This document shows, one piece after another, positions 1 to 8,131 of a DNA stretch of 63,398 bases; position 1 is the stretch's first letter, and every line of letters starts with the position of its first letter. This DNA comes from a virus. The DNA lies in the IMG/VR virus record IMGVR_UViG_3300032271_000550, positions 1-63,398 of that record; one strand, 5' to 3'. Position numbers and translations under genes: made by a program. Below the pieces are notes generated by a model. The model worked only from the letters and a program-made list of their open reading frames with translations, ran no database searches and was not told the origin of the DNA.

Positions 1-135
1 GAGCGTAAGCCCAATGGTGAGCCTACGCGTCTGCTATTATCATTACAGGCATGGGGCGCTTCTTCAAAAGCTGACGCTAAGAAAAAGGCAGCAGCTATGT
101 CTAAACGACTCGAAGCTAAAAAAGGAAAAAAATAA
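1..135 (+). CDS. C-terminal end of a lysine-rich protein (partial)
   Basis: An open frame enters from the left edge and stops with TAA at 133-135, giving the last 44 residues of a protein. The end is very basic (ADAKKKAAAMSKRLEAKKGKK). The stop overlaps the next start as TAATG, so it is translationally coupled to the run of small basic genes that follows. The function is unknown. Its place just upstream of tail genes and its charge are compatible with a virion or DNA-associated protein. Confidence 0.6.
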   Translation, partial: ERKPNGEPTRLLLSLQAWGASSKADAKKKAAAMSKRLEAKKGKK

Positions 136-287
136 TGGCTCGCAAAGACCCAGTTAAAGCAACTGTTGCCCAGATTAAAGGTGTAGGCGCTAAGCCATAC
201 ACTGGTCCAGGCGTAACAAAAACTTCTAGAAAAGCAAGTTCTAGAATCATTTCCGCTAATAATCAAGCTATGGGAAAGAAGAAGTAA
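135..287 (+). CDS. small basic protein, 50 aa
   Basis: The ATG overlaps the preceding stop and the stop abuts the next ATG, so it belongs to a tightly packed set of small Lys/Ala-rich genes. It begins MARKDPVKATVAQIKGVGAK and ends GKKK. I recognise no domain. Tight coupling and the shared basic character with its neighbours support a real gene. A role in head DNA condensation or as a minor virion protein is only a guess. Confidence 0.6.
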   Translation: MARKDPVKATVAQIKGVGAKPYTGPGVTKTSRKASSRIISANNQAMGKKK

Positions 288-488
288 ATGGCTGAAAAGA
301 AAAAGACTGCTAAAAAGCCACCACTAGGTCAGGGCGGACGCTTCAAGAAGATTGAAGAAGAGGCTAAAAAATCTGGTGCCAAGAATCCTGCAGCAGTTGC
401 TGCAGCTGCTGGTATTGCAAAGTACGGCAAAAAGAAAATGGTAAAGCTTGAACAAAAAGGCAAGCGCGACGCCAAGAGAGGCAAATAA
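288..488 (+). CDS. small lysine-rich protein, 66 aa
   Basis: Starts one base after the preceding stop. The sequence is Lys/Ala-rich, with an alanine run in the middle (AAVAAAAGIAKYGKKK) and a basic tail (KGKRDAKRGK). It resembles small histone-like or packaging-associated basic proteins in composition only; no family is recognised. It sits in the same operon as the genes at 135 and 491. Confidence 0.6.
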   Translation: MAEKKKTAKKPPLGQGGRFKKIEEEAKKSGAKNPAAVAAAAGIAKYGKKKMVKLEQKGKRDAKRGK

Positions 489-490
489 TA

Positions 491-745
491 ATGGCAATGA
501 AAAAGTGCGGTAAATGCGCTGGCTGCAAGAAGGGCACAATGTGCACCAAGCAGTGGGCAGACTCAAAGGCTGACAAAGCTGCTGACAAGAAGATTATGAA
601 GGGCATGACACCTGCCCAGAAGAAGGCTTTCGAGGCTGGCGACGAGAAGATGGACAAGAAGAAGCCATCTAAGAAGCAGGATGAGAAGATGGACAAGGCT
701 TTAGCCCGCAAGGTCAAAAAGTCTGTTCCGCCTAAAAAGAAGTAG
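491..745 (+). CDS. small Lys-rich protein with N-terminal Cys cluster, 84 aa
   Basis: The N-terminus carries four closely spaced cysteines (MAMKKCGKCAGCKKGTMC), a possible metal site. The rest is a highly charged, probably helical Lys/Asp/Ala-rich stretch. It is coupled to both neighbours with 2-nt gaps. Function unknown. Confidence 0.6.
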   Translation: MAMKKCGKCAGCKKGTMCTKQWADSKADKAADKKIMKGMTPAQKKAFEAGDEKMDKKKPSKKQDEKMDKALARKVKKSVPPKKK

Positions 746-747
746 TA

Positions 748-1101
748 ATGGCTAAAACCGACAAAGCGCTTAGAAAACTTAAAAAAGATGCTGCTACTGC
801 AGCCCGTGTGTTAAGGTCTGAAGTACCTCAGCAACCTGGGTATAAGGGAGTGGCTACTAAAAAAGAGCAAACTAAGCGCGTCGGTGCTGGGGCACTAAGG
901 GCAGAAAAACGTGACATAAATACGTTTGATGCCGTTAGCTCTAAAGGGTTTGATGCAACACCTCGCGAAAACCAAATGTTTAGAGCTATGCGTACTGGTA
1001 GAAGTCGCCAGTTTACTGCGGATGTTAAACGCAGTAAAGTTGGCGACTTAGTGCAAGGTGTCGACATGCCAAGAAAAGGCGTAGTCGGTAAAAATAAGTA
1101 A
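748..1101 (+). CDS. hypothetical basic protein, 117 aa
   Basis: Last gene of the small-basic-protein run. It has a Lys/Arg-rich N-terminus (MAKTDKALRKLKKDAATAAR) and ends GVVGKNK. A strong hairpin plus T-run follows, so transcription of this subgroup probably ends here. No family recognised. Confidence 0.6.
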   Translation: MAKTDKALRKLKKDAATAARVLRSEVPQQPGYKGVATKKEQTKRVGAGALRAEKRDINTFDAVSSKGFDATPRENQMFRAMRTGRSRQFTADVKRSKVGDLVQGVDMPRKGVVGKNK

Positions 1102-1111
1102 ATAAAAGTTT

Positions 1112-1137
1112 AGCCCCCTTTATGGGGGCTTTTCTTT
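1112..1137 (+). terminator. rho-independent terminator
   Basis: AGCCCCC (1112-1118) pairs perfectly with GGGGGCT (1124-1130) around a 5-nt loop and is followed by TTTTCTTTT. It separates the small basic genes from the tail gene cluster. A second small inverted repeat, AGCCTC/GAGGCT (1150-1166), follows and may fold in the leader of the next unit. Confidence 0.85.
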
Positions 1138-1211
1138 TAACCTAGAAGTAGCCTCATGCGGAGGCTAGATTTAAATTGCGCTGTATTTTGCTTACTCCAA
1201 TGGAGACTGAC

Positions 1212-1358
1212 ATGTCAACTATTGACAAGGACAAAAAATCCAAGGTTGTTAAACCTACGGATAAAAAGTTCTTTTTAGGTGTCTCAGACGGCTACCTAGG
1301 GCGCGATAAACACATGATGGTCACTCTTGTAGCAGCAATTTTACGGCGGCGTAAATGA
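1212..1358 (+). CDS. hypothetical protein, 48 aa
   Basis: The frame is open from a TTG at 1176, but the ATG at 1212 is preceded by GGAG (1202-1205) at six-base spacing, so I choose it. The product is MSTIDKDKKSKVV... ending ILRRRK. Its stop overlaps the next start (ATGA), linking it to the connector gene. The function is unknown. Confidence 0.5.
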   Translation: MSTIDKDKKSKVVKPTDKKFFLGVSDGYLGRDKHMMVTLVAAILRRRK

Positions 1359-1675
1359 CAGTAGATATTAGCGTTTCTACAGATTTAGATGTTCTTGCGG
1401 CTGACTTAACTGCCATGCTTCAAAAAGACGCTATTAATATGGGGTGGCCTAGACAGTATGCTTCTGCGCTAACTGTTAGTGCTGAAGGTACTCAAATTGT
1501 GGTTGGTTACCCAGAAGAGTACGAAGAACAAATAAACGACCTTGAGTATGGTGCAGAAGACACTACACCTATTCCAGTGCTTAGGCGTTTTTTAGACAAA
1601 AACCAAGAGTATGTCTCTAACCATTTAGCAGAAGCATCTTTAAACTATTTATTTGACTTTGGGATTTTGCCATGA
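1355..1675 (+). CDS. putative head-tail connector/neck protein, 106 aa
   Basis: Lies between head-side and tail genes and overlaps both neighbours by 4 bp. The motif LEYGAEDTTPIPVLRRFL resembles the 'LEYGT..PPRPFLRP' signature of HK97 gp10-type minor tail/connector proteins. That weak resemblance and the position upstream of a tail-completion-like gene and the sheath suggest a neck component. Family membership is not certain. Confidence 0.45.
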   Translation: MTVDISVSTDLDVLAADLTAMLQKDAINMGWPRQYASALTVSAEGTQIVVGYPEEYEEQINDLEYGAEDTTPIPVLRRFLDKNQEYVSNHLAEASLNYLFDFGILP

Positions 1676-2289
1676 GTTTTATATTAAGTGAAGACCTTGC
1701 TCTCAAAACTCTTATTAGCGGGATTACCGTTACCGATGAAAAAAATAACTCACGCACAGTTGGCGTATGGTTTGCCTACCCTGACGTAGAATCTCGTAAC
1801 CAGTCATACCCTTACATGACTATTGAATTACTCGACTTTCAGCCTGCCGCCTATCGTCAGCACTCTGGTCTTTACGTAGATAGCGATTTGCAGGGTACTA
1901 TTGCACCAGTTTCTGGAACTGAATATCAGTATGAGATTCCTGTGCCTTGGGACTTAGTTTACCAAATTACTACGTATTCTCGTCACCCGCGCCACGACCG
2001 AACTATTATTTCTTACTTGCTAAACAATGTGTTTATTGGTCGTCGCGGCTATCTTCCTGTTCCCAATGATTTAGGAACTGAAACAGCTTATAGACATTTA
2101 ACGCTAGATGAGTTTGTTAAGCGTGATACCATTGAAGATAACCGACGTTTATACAAAAATGTGTTCACACTTACAGTTACTAGCGAAGGAACTGCGGCTA
2201 CGTTCTCTAAGACTACCACCGCAATTGCAAGTGTAAAAATTAATAAAGCCACAACAGCCGACATCCCATCTGGACAACAACCCGTTTAA
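1672..2289 (+). CDS. putative tail completion/terminator protein, 205 aa
   Basis: Immediately upstream of the sheath gene, where contractile phages place the tail terminator or sheath-capping protein. Mixed alpha/beta composition with several aromatic patches (WFAYPDVESRNQSYPYMTIELLDF, then YQITTYSRHPRHDR) recalls phage proteins of the tail-completion fold. The C-terminus is low complexity (Thr/Ala/Ser). The assignment rests mainly on gene order. Confidence 0.5.
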   Translation: MSFILSEDLALKTLISGITVTDEKNNSRTVGVWFAYPDVESRNQSYPYMTIELLDFQPAAYRQHSGLYVDSDLQGTIAPVSGTEYQYEIPVPWDLVYQITTYSRHPRHDRTIISYLLNNVFIGRRGYLPVPNDLGTETAYRHLTLDEFVKRDTIEDNRRLYKNVFTLTVTSEGTAATFSKTTTAIASVKINKATTADIPSGQQPV

Positions 2290-2328
2290 TATACGTCTAA
2301 TCTCAACTAAACCCAAGGAGAAAATCTC

Positions 2329-4623
2329 ATGGCGACATACAACCGCCCAGGAGTATATCTAGAAGAAGTATCATCTTCTTTTCCAGTATCTGCTTCGCCT
2401 ACAGCTACTATTGCCACGTTTACAGGTCCTGCCCTACGTGGACCAGTTACCCCTACCCTAGTGTCGTCATGGAGTCAGTTTACTTCTTTGTACGGTGACA
2501 TTGGAGCTAACTCTGCAGACGCTGACCTACCTACCGCAGTTTATTTATTCTTTGCCAACGGTGGAAGCCAGTGCTACATTCAGCGCACTATGGTTACCGT
2601 TCCAGTAATTGCTTCTGCAGCCAGCAGCGGAACCAGCCTTTCAGTTATTTCTGTTAGCAGCCTACTTAGTAGCGATGGTTCTACTTCAATTACCCTTACC
2701 ACAGCTAACGCTAAGGGCGCTCTAATTACAGGTAGCGGTATTGCTGCAGGTACTTATGTAGTGTCTATTTCCAGCACTACTCTTACCCTAAGCCAGTCAG
2801 CGTCAGTTCCTTCAGGTGCTACTTTGGCTATTGCAACGCCTTTGCTTTCATCCGCTAGCATTTACGGAAACAGCACTGTTCCAGTCCCAACTGGCGCGGT
2901 AACCCAGTCAGGTACCAGCGTTACGCTGACTACTACTGGTAGTCACAACTTAAAAGTTGGTCAGTCAGTAGTTATTGCTGGAACAGCCTCATCTACGTTT
3001 ACTACTAACACTAGTGTTTACAATGGTACTTTTACAGTTACTGCTGTTCCTAGCGCAACCACTTTTACGGTTACAAACCCATTCTCGCCTTCAACTAACA
3101 TCTCTACTGCTGGTACTGTTACTTCTCAGTCTAGCCAAGTAGAACTTACACTTACCGCTAAGTCGCCAGGTGCTTGGGGTAACAGTCTTTACTACGAAAT
3201 TTCTAACTCAACTGCTAGCACAGGATACCCAGGTAAGTACTTTAACCTGGCTATTTACTCTGGCGGTACTGCTACTGGAAACATTGTTGAGCGTTTTAGC
3301 GACCTTACGATGCTATCAACAGATTCATCTTACGCAATCAACGTCATTAACGCAGGTTCCAACTACGTTGTTGCTAGTGACTCTAACGCCGCTAACCACA
3401 CTAACGCTACCTTCTCAACCAGCGGAGCCAACACGCCATTAACTACTAACCTAGTAGTATTAAATGCTACTGGTGGTACAGCTGGTTCATCAAGCACTAG
3501 CTTGACTTTAACCTCAACTGCTCCAGCAATTAGTGTGGGTATGTATGTTTACGGAAATGGTATTACTAACGGAACTACCGTATCCTCATACAACACGGGT
3601 ACTTACGTAGTTGGTCTTAGCTCAGCTATGACAGTTAACAATGGTACTGCAATTACTTTTGTAAACTCCCCATTTACTGGTGGAGCTGACGGAACTACAG
3701 TAAACAATACTGCTATTGCTGCTACTACTGCTCTAGCTAAGTTAGACTCTGTTTCTCAGCCGTTGCTTCTTAATGCCCCTGGTGTTACTGAACTGACAAA
3801 CGTAAACAACTTGCTTAACTATGCGTACAACCGCGGTGATGTGTTTGTAATCATCGACCCTACGCAAACTACTCTAGATGTTACAAGCCAGCTTGCTTTG
3901 ACCAATACATACACTGGTGGTTCTGGTGGTTCTGCGGCTCTTGGTTTTGGTGCTGTTTACTATCCCAACTTAACAATTCCAACCCCAAACTCTAGCACCC
4001 CTGGCTCTACTGTTACCGCCTACCCTGGTGGTGCAATTGCAGCTAAGTACGTGACCACCGACGCATCACGTGGTGTGTTTAAGTCACCTGCTGGTCTTGA
4101 AGCTCGTTTGTCAGGTGTTGTAGCAGTAGCTAGCCTAACTAACACAGAACTAGACTACCTAAACAACGGAACTGTTAATCCTAACACGTTCAGTAACGCC
4201 ACCCCAGTTAATGCTATTCGCTACATTCCAGGCGCTGGAATTGTAGTTATGGGTGCTCGTACCTTGAACAGTTCGTACGCAACACGTTACGTGTCTGTCC
4301 GCAGAAGCTTGATTTACTTACGTAAGGTACTTTCAGACTCAACTGCGTTTGCTCTGTTTGAAACAAACGACCAGCGTCTGTGGAACCGTTTACAGACAAC
4401 CTGTGAGGCTATCCTAATTAGCTTCTGGCAGTCTGGCGGTCTTAAGGGAAACACCGCTCTGGACGCTTTCTATGTTAAGAGCGACAGCAGCATCAACACC
4501 GCACAAACAATCGCCCTTGGCGAAGTCCACCTAGAAATCGGTGTGGCGCTACAGCGTCCTGCTGAATTTGTAGTTATCCGTATTAGCCAGTACGACAGTG
4601 GCTCTGTTGTAACAGTCCTGTAG
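2329..4623 (+). CDS. contractile tail sheath protein, 764 aa
   Basis: The N-terminus, MATYNRPGVYLEEVSSS, is the classic start of phage sheath proteins, and the C-terminal 150 residues (RRSLIYLRKVL...WNRLQTTCEAILISFWQSGGLKG...LQRPAEFVVIRISQY) match the conserved sheath core that mediates interlocking. The middle carries beta-rich Ser/Thr/Gly insertions at about residues 95-170, 190-265 and 380-450, making it longer than a minimal sheath. These probably protrude from the contracted tail; one resembles modules found in two other tail proteins of this phage. SD AAGGAG at 2314-2319 is well placed. The tube gene follows directly. Confidence 0.93.
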   Translation: MATYNRPGVYLEEVSSSFPVSASPTATIATFTGPALRGPVTPTLVSSWSQFTSLYGDIGANSADADLPTAVYLFFANGGSQCYIQRTMVTVPVIASAASSGTSLSVISVSSLLSSDGSTSITLTTANAKGALITGSGIAAGTYVVSISSTTLTLSQSASVPSGATLAIATPLLSSASIYGNSTVPVPTGAVTQSGTSVTLTTTGSHNLKVGQSVVIAGTASSTFTTNTSVYNGTFTVTAVPSATTFTVTNPFSPSTNISTAGTVTSQSSQVELTLTAKSPGAWGNSLYYEISNSTASTGYPGKYFNLAIYSGGTATGNIVERFSDLTMLSTDSSYAINVINAGSNYVVASDSNAANHTNATFSTSGANTPLTTNLVVLNATGGTAGSSSTSLTLTSTAPAISVGMYVYGNGITNGTTVSSYNTGTYVVGLSSAMTVNNGTAITFVNSPFTGGADGTTVNNTAIAATTALAKLDSVSQPLLLNAPGVTELTNVNNLLNYAYNRGDVFVIIDPTQTTLDVTSQLALTNTYTGGSGGSAALGFGAVYYPNLTIPTPNSSTPGSTVTAYPGGAIAAKYVTTDASRGVFKSPAGLEARLSGVVAVASLTNTELDYLNNGTVNPNTFSNATPVNAIRYIPGAGIVVMGARTLNSSYATRYVSVRRSLIYLRKVLSDSTAFALFETNDQRLWNRLQTTCEAILISFWQSGGLKGNTALDAFYVKSDSSINTAQTIALGEVHLEIGVALQRPAEFVVIRISQYDSGSVVTVL

Positions 4624-4635
4624 GAGGAAAATTAA

Positions 4636-5271
4636 ATGGCACAAAGCTCAATCTCTCGTTACTCTAAGCTGGCGACTGACCCTTTAAGAAATTTTAGGTT
4701 CCTTGTCAACTTCCGTGTAACTGGTGACACTGGTGTTCCTGGGTCAGCGGCTGCTGGTCAGAACTCGTTTCTTAAGTTTAGCGGCGGATTTACTTCTGTA
4801 GATGGCCTAAGCATGAACGTGAGCGGTATTAGCTACCGTGAAGGTGGCATGAATACCACTCTACACCAGCTTCCTGGAATGGTTACATACCAGCCACTTA
4901 CACTGTCTCGTGGAGTAATTCTAGGTCAGAGTGAAGCAATCAACTGGTTTAAGCAGTTGTTTGCTGCTTCTTCTGGTGAAGGTGTTTCTGGTGCTGATGG
5001 TTCGTCATTCCGTTGCGACCTAGACATTTATGTTCTAGACCACCCAGCTACTGGCTCGCCAAACATTAGCGTTTCTGACATTATCAGTAGCGCCTCGTAC
5101 AAAATGAAGTTCATTGTGCACAACGCTTGGATTTCTGGACTTAACTTTTCGTCGCTAAACGCCTCAGACAACGCCCTAATGTATGAGACTATGACCCTAA
5201 TTCACGAAGGTCTTTCAGTCCAGCTGGCAAACTTTGGGTCTAACGTACCTGCGACACTAACAGGAAATTAA
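4636..5271 (+). CDS. tail tube protein, 211 aa (T4 gp19-like)
   Basis: Starts MAQSSISRYSKLATDPLRNFRFLVNF, typical of gp19-type tube proteins, with the expected pattern FTSVDGLSMNVSGISYREGG..., GMVTYQPLTLSRGV and a C-terminal strand-rich half (YKMKFIVHNAWISGLNFSSLNASDN). The order sheath-tube-chaperone-tape measure supports the call. SD GGAGGAAAATTAA lies just before the start. Confidence 0.93.
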   Translation: MAQSSISRYSKLATDPLRNFRFLVNFRVTGDTGVPGSAAAGQNSFLKFSGGFTSVDGLSMNVSGISYREGGMNTTLHQLPGMVTYQPLTLSRGVILGQSEAINWFKQLFAASSGEGVSGADGSSFRCDLDIYVLDHPATGSPNISVSDIISSASYKMKFIVHNAWISGLNFSSLNASDNALMYETMTLIHEGLSVQLANFGSNVPATLTGN

Positions 5272-5317
5272 TATTTAAAACCTGTTAAACTATAAATAAC
5301 TTAATTAGGAGTACTAT

Positions 5318-6115
5318 ATGGACAACAATATTATCAGTGACCCTTCAACATTCGCGCAGCTTGCTGAAGAAGTTACTAACCCACAAGTTGAAGTTAAAAC
5401 CGTTGCACCATCAAACTCGGATGTTATTCTTCCTGGTGGCTTTATTGCTAAAGATGGTTCTTTAATTAAATACGCCGAAGTTCGTGAGCTAACTGGCATA
5501 GACGAAGAGGCTGTATCTAAGGCAGGAACTCCTGGCAAAGCTTTAGCCGCGATGTTGCAACGAGGCGTTGTTTCAATTGGAACTAACGCAGTTGATAAGT
5601 CAGACCTTGACCAGCTATTAAGTGGCGACCGCGATGCTCTTTTGATTGGTATTCGCAGAGTTACTTTTGGTGATGAGATTGAGTTTGGCGTAACTTGCCC
5701 TCACTGCAGGTCAGACTTGGAAATAGTAGTTAACTTAATTGATGATGTGCCAACCAAAACGTTGGATGACCCAATCAATGACCGAACTTTTACTTACGTG
5801 TCAAAAAAGAATGGTGCAATTGTAGTAGGTCTTCCTACTGGCGCAATTCAGAAAAAACTTATTGAGAATAACGATAAGAACGGTTCTGAGCTAAACACTA
5901 TTCTTTTGGCTGGATGTATTAAGTCTGTAAATGGTGAGCCTGCTATTGGTGCTACAACAGCGCTTAACCTAGGCATGGCTGACCGTGAGGCTATTATTAA
6001 TGAACTTCTTGCACGTACCCCAGGCCCACGCCTCGGGGAGGTGAAGACGACTTGCGAGGCTTGTGGAGAAGATGTTGCTACTCCACTGTCGTTAGCCGAC
6101 TTGTTTCGTCTATAA
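5318..6115 (+). CDS. tail assembly chaperone / T4 gp26-like baseplate protein, 265 aa
   Basis: Lies between the tube and tape measure genes, the canonical chaperone position. The sequence (PSNSDVILPGGF..., YAEVRELTGIDEEAVSK) and two Cys pairs (CPHC near residue 128, CEAC near 247) fit the T4-type baseplate/chaperone family, which often has a zinc ribbon. It ends ...LADLFRL-stop, and a second open frame without a start codon continues directly (see 6096-6254), so a longer frameshift product is likely. SD TTAGGAG at 5303-5309. Confidence 0.75.
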   Translation: MDNNIISDPSTFAQLAEEVTNPQVEVKTVAPSNSDVILPGGFIAKDGSLIKYAEVRELTGIDEEAVSKAGTPGKALAAMLQRGVVSIGTNAVDKSDLDQLLSGDRDALLIGIRRVTFGDEIEFGVTCPHCRSDLEIVVNLIDDVPTKTLDDPINDRTFTYVSKKNGAIVVGLPTGAIQKKLIENNDKNGSELNTILLAGCIKSVNGEPAIGATTALNLGMADREAIINELLARTPGPRLGEVKTTCEACGEDVATPLSLADLFRL

Positions 6116-6254
6116 AGAAAAAGAATACGAACAACTACTCGACCAATACGAAGCATTATCTAGAACATTTCCTGGCTGGACGCTGTCTGACATCAGAAGT
6201 TTGTCCGTAAGAGAACGTGAAAATTGGCTGTCTAGAGCGGCTAGGAATCGGTAG
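6096..6254 (+). CDS. frameshift extension of the tail assembly chaperone
   Basis: This frame has no upstream start. It is open from just after a TAG at 6093-6095 to the TAG at 6252-6254, and reads YKEKEYEQLLDQYEALSRTFPGWTLSDIRSLSVRERENWLSRAARNR (shown here as segments YKEKEYEQ, GWTLSDIRSLSVRERENW and LSRAARNR). The segment 'DIRSLSVRERENWL' is typical of the C-terminal part of T4-like tail chaperones. Relative to the 5318 frame it is +1 (equivalently -2). The shift must occur between 6096 and 6113: candidate sites are TTT-C at 6104-6107, where Phe-tRNA can re-pair in +1, or the CTA-TAA stop context at 6110-6115. Confidence 0.7.
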   Translation, partial: PTCFVYKEKEYEQLLDQYEALSRTFPGWTLSDIRSLSVRERENWLSRAARNR

Positions 6255-6256
6255 AT

Positions 6257-8131
6257 ATGTCTTTACCTAATATTGGTCCAAGTAAGACCCGTCTGGTCAC
6301 TGACCTGGACGACGCGTACAAGCGTTTAAATACTACGCTTGCCACTACCGCTAAGCTATCTGACCAAATTGCTAATGGCTTAAATGGTGGCGGTGGCGGA
6401 AACAACGCTGCCAATTCAATGGCTAACATGACGCCACCTCCCCCACCTCCTGGTATGGGTAACGGTCCTGGTGGTTCACCAGGACCTGGCGGACCTTATG
6501 GACCAAATAATAACGCCTACACCAATAATGCTAATCAAGGCACTTCGTCTTCAAGAATAGCTAGCATGGCTGGTACTGCTTTTGCTGCAATTAACACTGC
6601 AGTAAATACTGATGACATTATTGCTAATCAAAGAAGTAGAACTAGGTTTGGCTTTTTTAATGGTCAAGGCGGTGTTAATTCAGGCGCTACAGCATTTCAA
6701 AACCTACAAAACATGGGAACAGCTAACAGTTCTTTAGATGCTGCTGCCGCTTCTATGGCTGGAAACAGCGTAGGCTTAATGGCTGGGTTAAGTAACTATG
6801 GAACTATTCAAAAAAGCACAGCTGGTATTTCAAACCTTTTGCCTGGAATTGGTCTTGAAGCTTCTATGGGTGCAACTGCTGCATTAAACCAGGGTTCTAG
6901 CGTAAACAAGCTTCGCATGATTGGTATTAACGTCCGTGACCAGAATGGTTACATGCGTGACGTAGAAGCTATTGCTCGCGACCTTTGGAAAATGATTAAT
7001 GGCTCTAAAACTGGTGGGTCAAGAAAAATTAGTGTACAGGACCTATCGTTTTCTTTGCAGTCTGGTAACTCCCTTGATATGCTTCTTAATCAATATTTTG
7101 GTACTGACCAAGTTTTGCGTCAAGCAATTATTTCTTACTTATATCAATTTGCTCAAGAAAGTGGCGCTCCTGTAGGCGGGTATAGTAGCGAAGCTGGTAA
7201 AAATGCCCTTAGTGCTACAGGTGCTAGCAATGAACTTACTAGAAGCTATTCTAAACGATACGCTGCTGAGTATGGTTTAACAAATGCCATTACAACTGCT
7301 GGTGCTTCTGGAATTGAGCAGGGAAATACTATCATAGCTAAAGCTACTAACTATATGATTAGTAAACAATTGAACGTTGTTAATGGGCTAGTTGAAACTA
7401 TGACTACTGCTGAAACTCTTGCTGGTGCTCTTAACGGCGCTTTTGGAATGCTTTTGGGTGGGGCTGCTGAAGTTAGCTCTTTTATTAAAAAAGGACTTCA
7501 AGTAGCGGGGCTTATCGGTTTGGCTACAAATGTGTACAAAAATGTATTTGGTAGTAGTTCTTCTGGTTCTTCTGGCTCTTCTAATTCTTCTGGGCCAGTC
7601 AAACTAACCCCTACTTCTTCAACCCCATCTATAAAGGGAATTAACGCTGACGCTACTCCTTACTATACTGATTTTGCCGTAGCGATGCTGCATCAATTAG
7701 GAGATAAGGTTACTAATAATAACGTAAGCTCTTTAGTTTCTTGGATGCAACATGAATCTACGCAAGCAAAACTTAATCCACTTGGTTCTACATACACAAT
7801 TGGTAACGCACCACGAGATAATTTTAACTCGACGGGAGTTCAAAATTACTATTCTGCCTCTGAAGCAGTTACCTCAACTGTTGCTAACTTAACAAATAAA
7901 AGAGGCGTTGGGTACGAAAAAATCTTAACTGATTTACAAAATAATGCCGCTCCATCGCAAACACTTAAGGACGTAGCTAACTCGGCTTGGTCTGGTAGCG
8001 GGCATTACGGTCATGCGTTTGTTACTTTTAATTTGCCTAATGTTACAAACCTAGACCACCCTGATGTGCAAAAAGCATTAACTGACTGGTGGAATTCTCA
8101 CATGTCTAACAAAGTTACGAAAGGCACATAA
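6257..8131 (+). CDS. tape measure protein with C-terminal lysozyme-like domain, 624 aa
   Basis: Placed directly after the chaperone, as tape measures are. The N-terminal 65 residues look helical, followed by a Pro/Gly linker (a run of six prolines near residue 61). The middle is Ala/Gly/Ser-rich and helical with a hydrophobic stretch (around residues 390-425). After a Ser/Gly linker, the last ~150 residues (FAVAMLHQLGDK...LVSWMQHES...NPLGSTY...NFNSTGVQNYYSASEAV) resemble the transglycosylase/lysozyme-like modules of actinophage tape measures, which open the wall during DNA entry. It is short for a tape measure, implying a short tail. Confidence 0.75.
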   Translation: MSLPNIGPSKTRLVTDLDDAYKRLNTTLATTAKLSDQIANGLNGGGGGNNAANSMANMTPPPPPPGMGNGPGGSPGPGGPYGPNNNAYTNNANQGTSSSRIASMAGTAFAAINTAVNTDDIIANQRSRTRFGFFNGQGGVNSGATAFQNLQNMGTANSSLDAAAASMAGNSVGLMAGLSNYGTIQKSTAGISNLLPGIGLEASMGATAALNQGSSVNKLRMIGINVRDQNGYMRDVEAIARDLWKMINGSKTGGSRKISVQDLSFSLQSGNSLDMLLNQYFGTDQVLRQAIISYLYQFAQESGAPVGGYSSEAGKNALSATGASNELTRSYSKRYAAEYGLTNAITTAGASGIEQGNTIIAKATNYMISKQLNVVNGLVETMTTAETLAGALNGAFGMLLGGAAEVSSFIKKGLQVAGLIGLATNVYKNVFGSSSSGSSGSSNSSGPVKLTPTSSTPSIKGINADATPYYTDFAVAMLHQLGDKVTNNNVSSLVSWMQHESTQAKLNPLGSTYTIGNAPRDNFNSTGVQNYYSASEAVTSTVANLTNKRGVGYEKILTDLQNNAAPSQTLKDVANSAWSGSGHYGHAFVTFNLPNVTNLDHPDVQKALTDWWNSHMSNKVTKGT

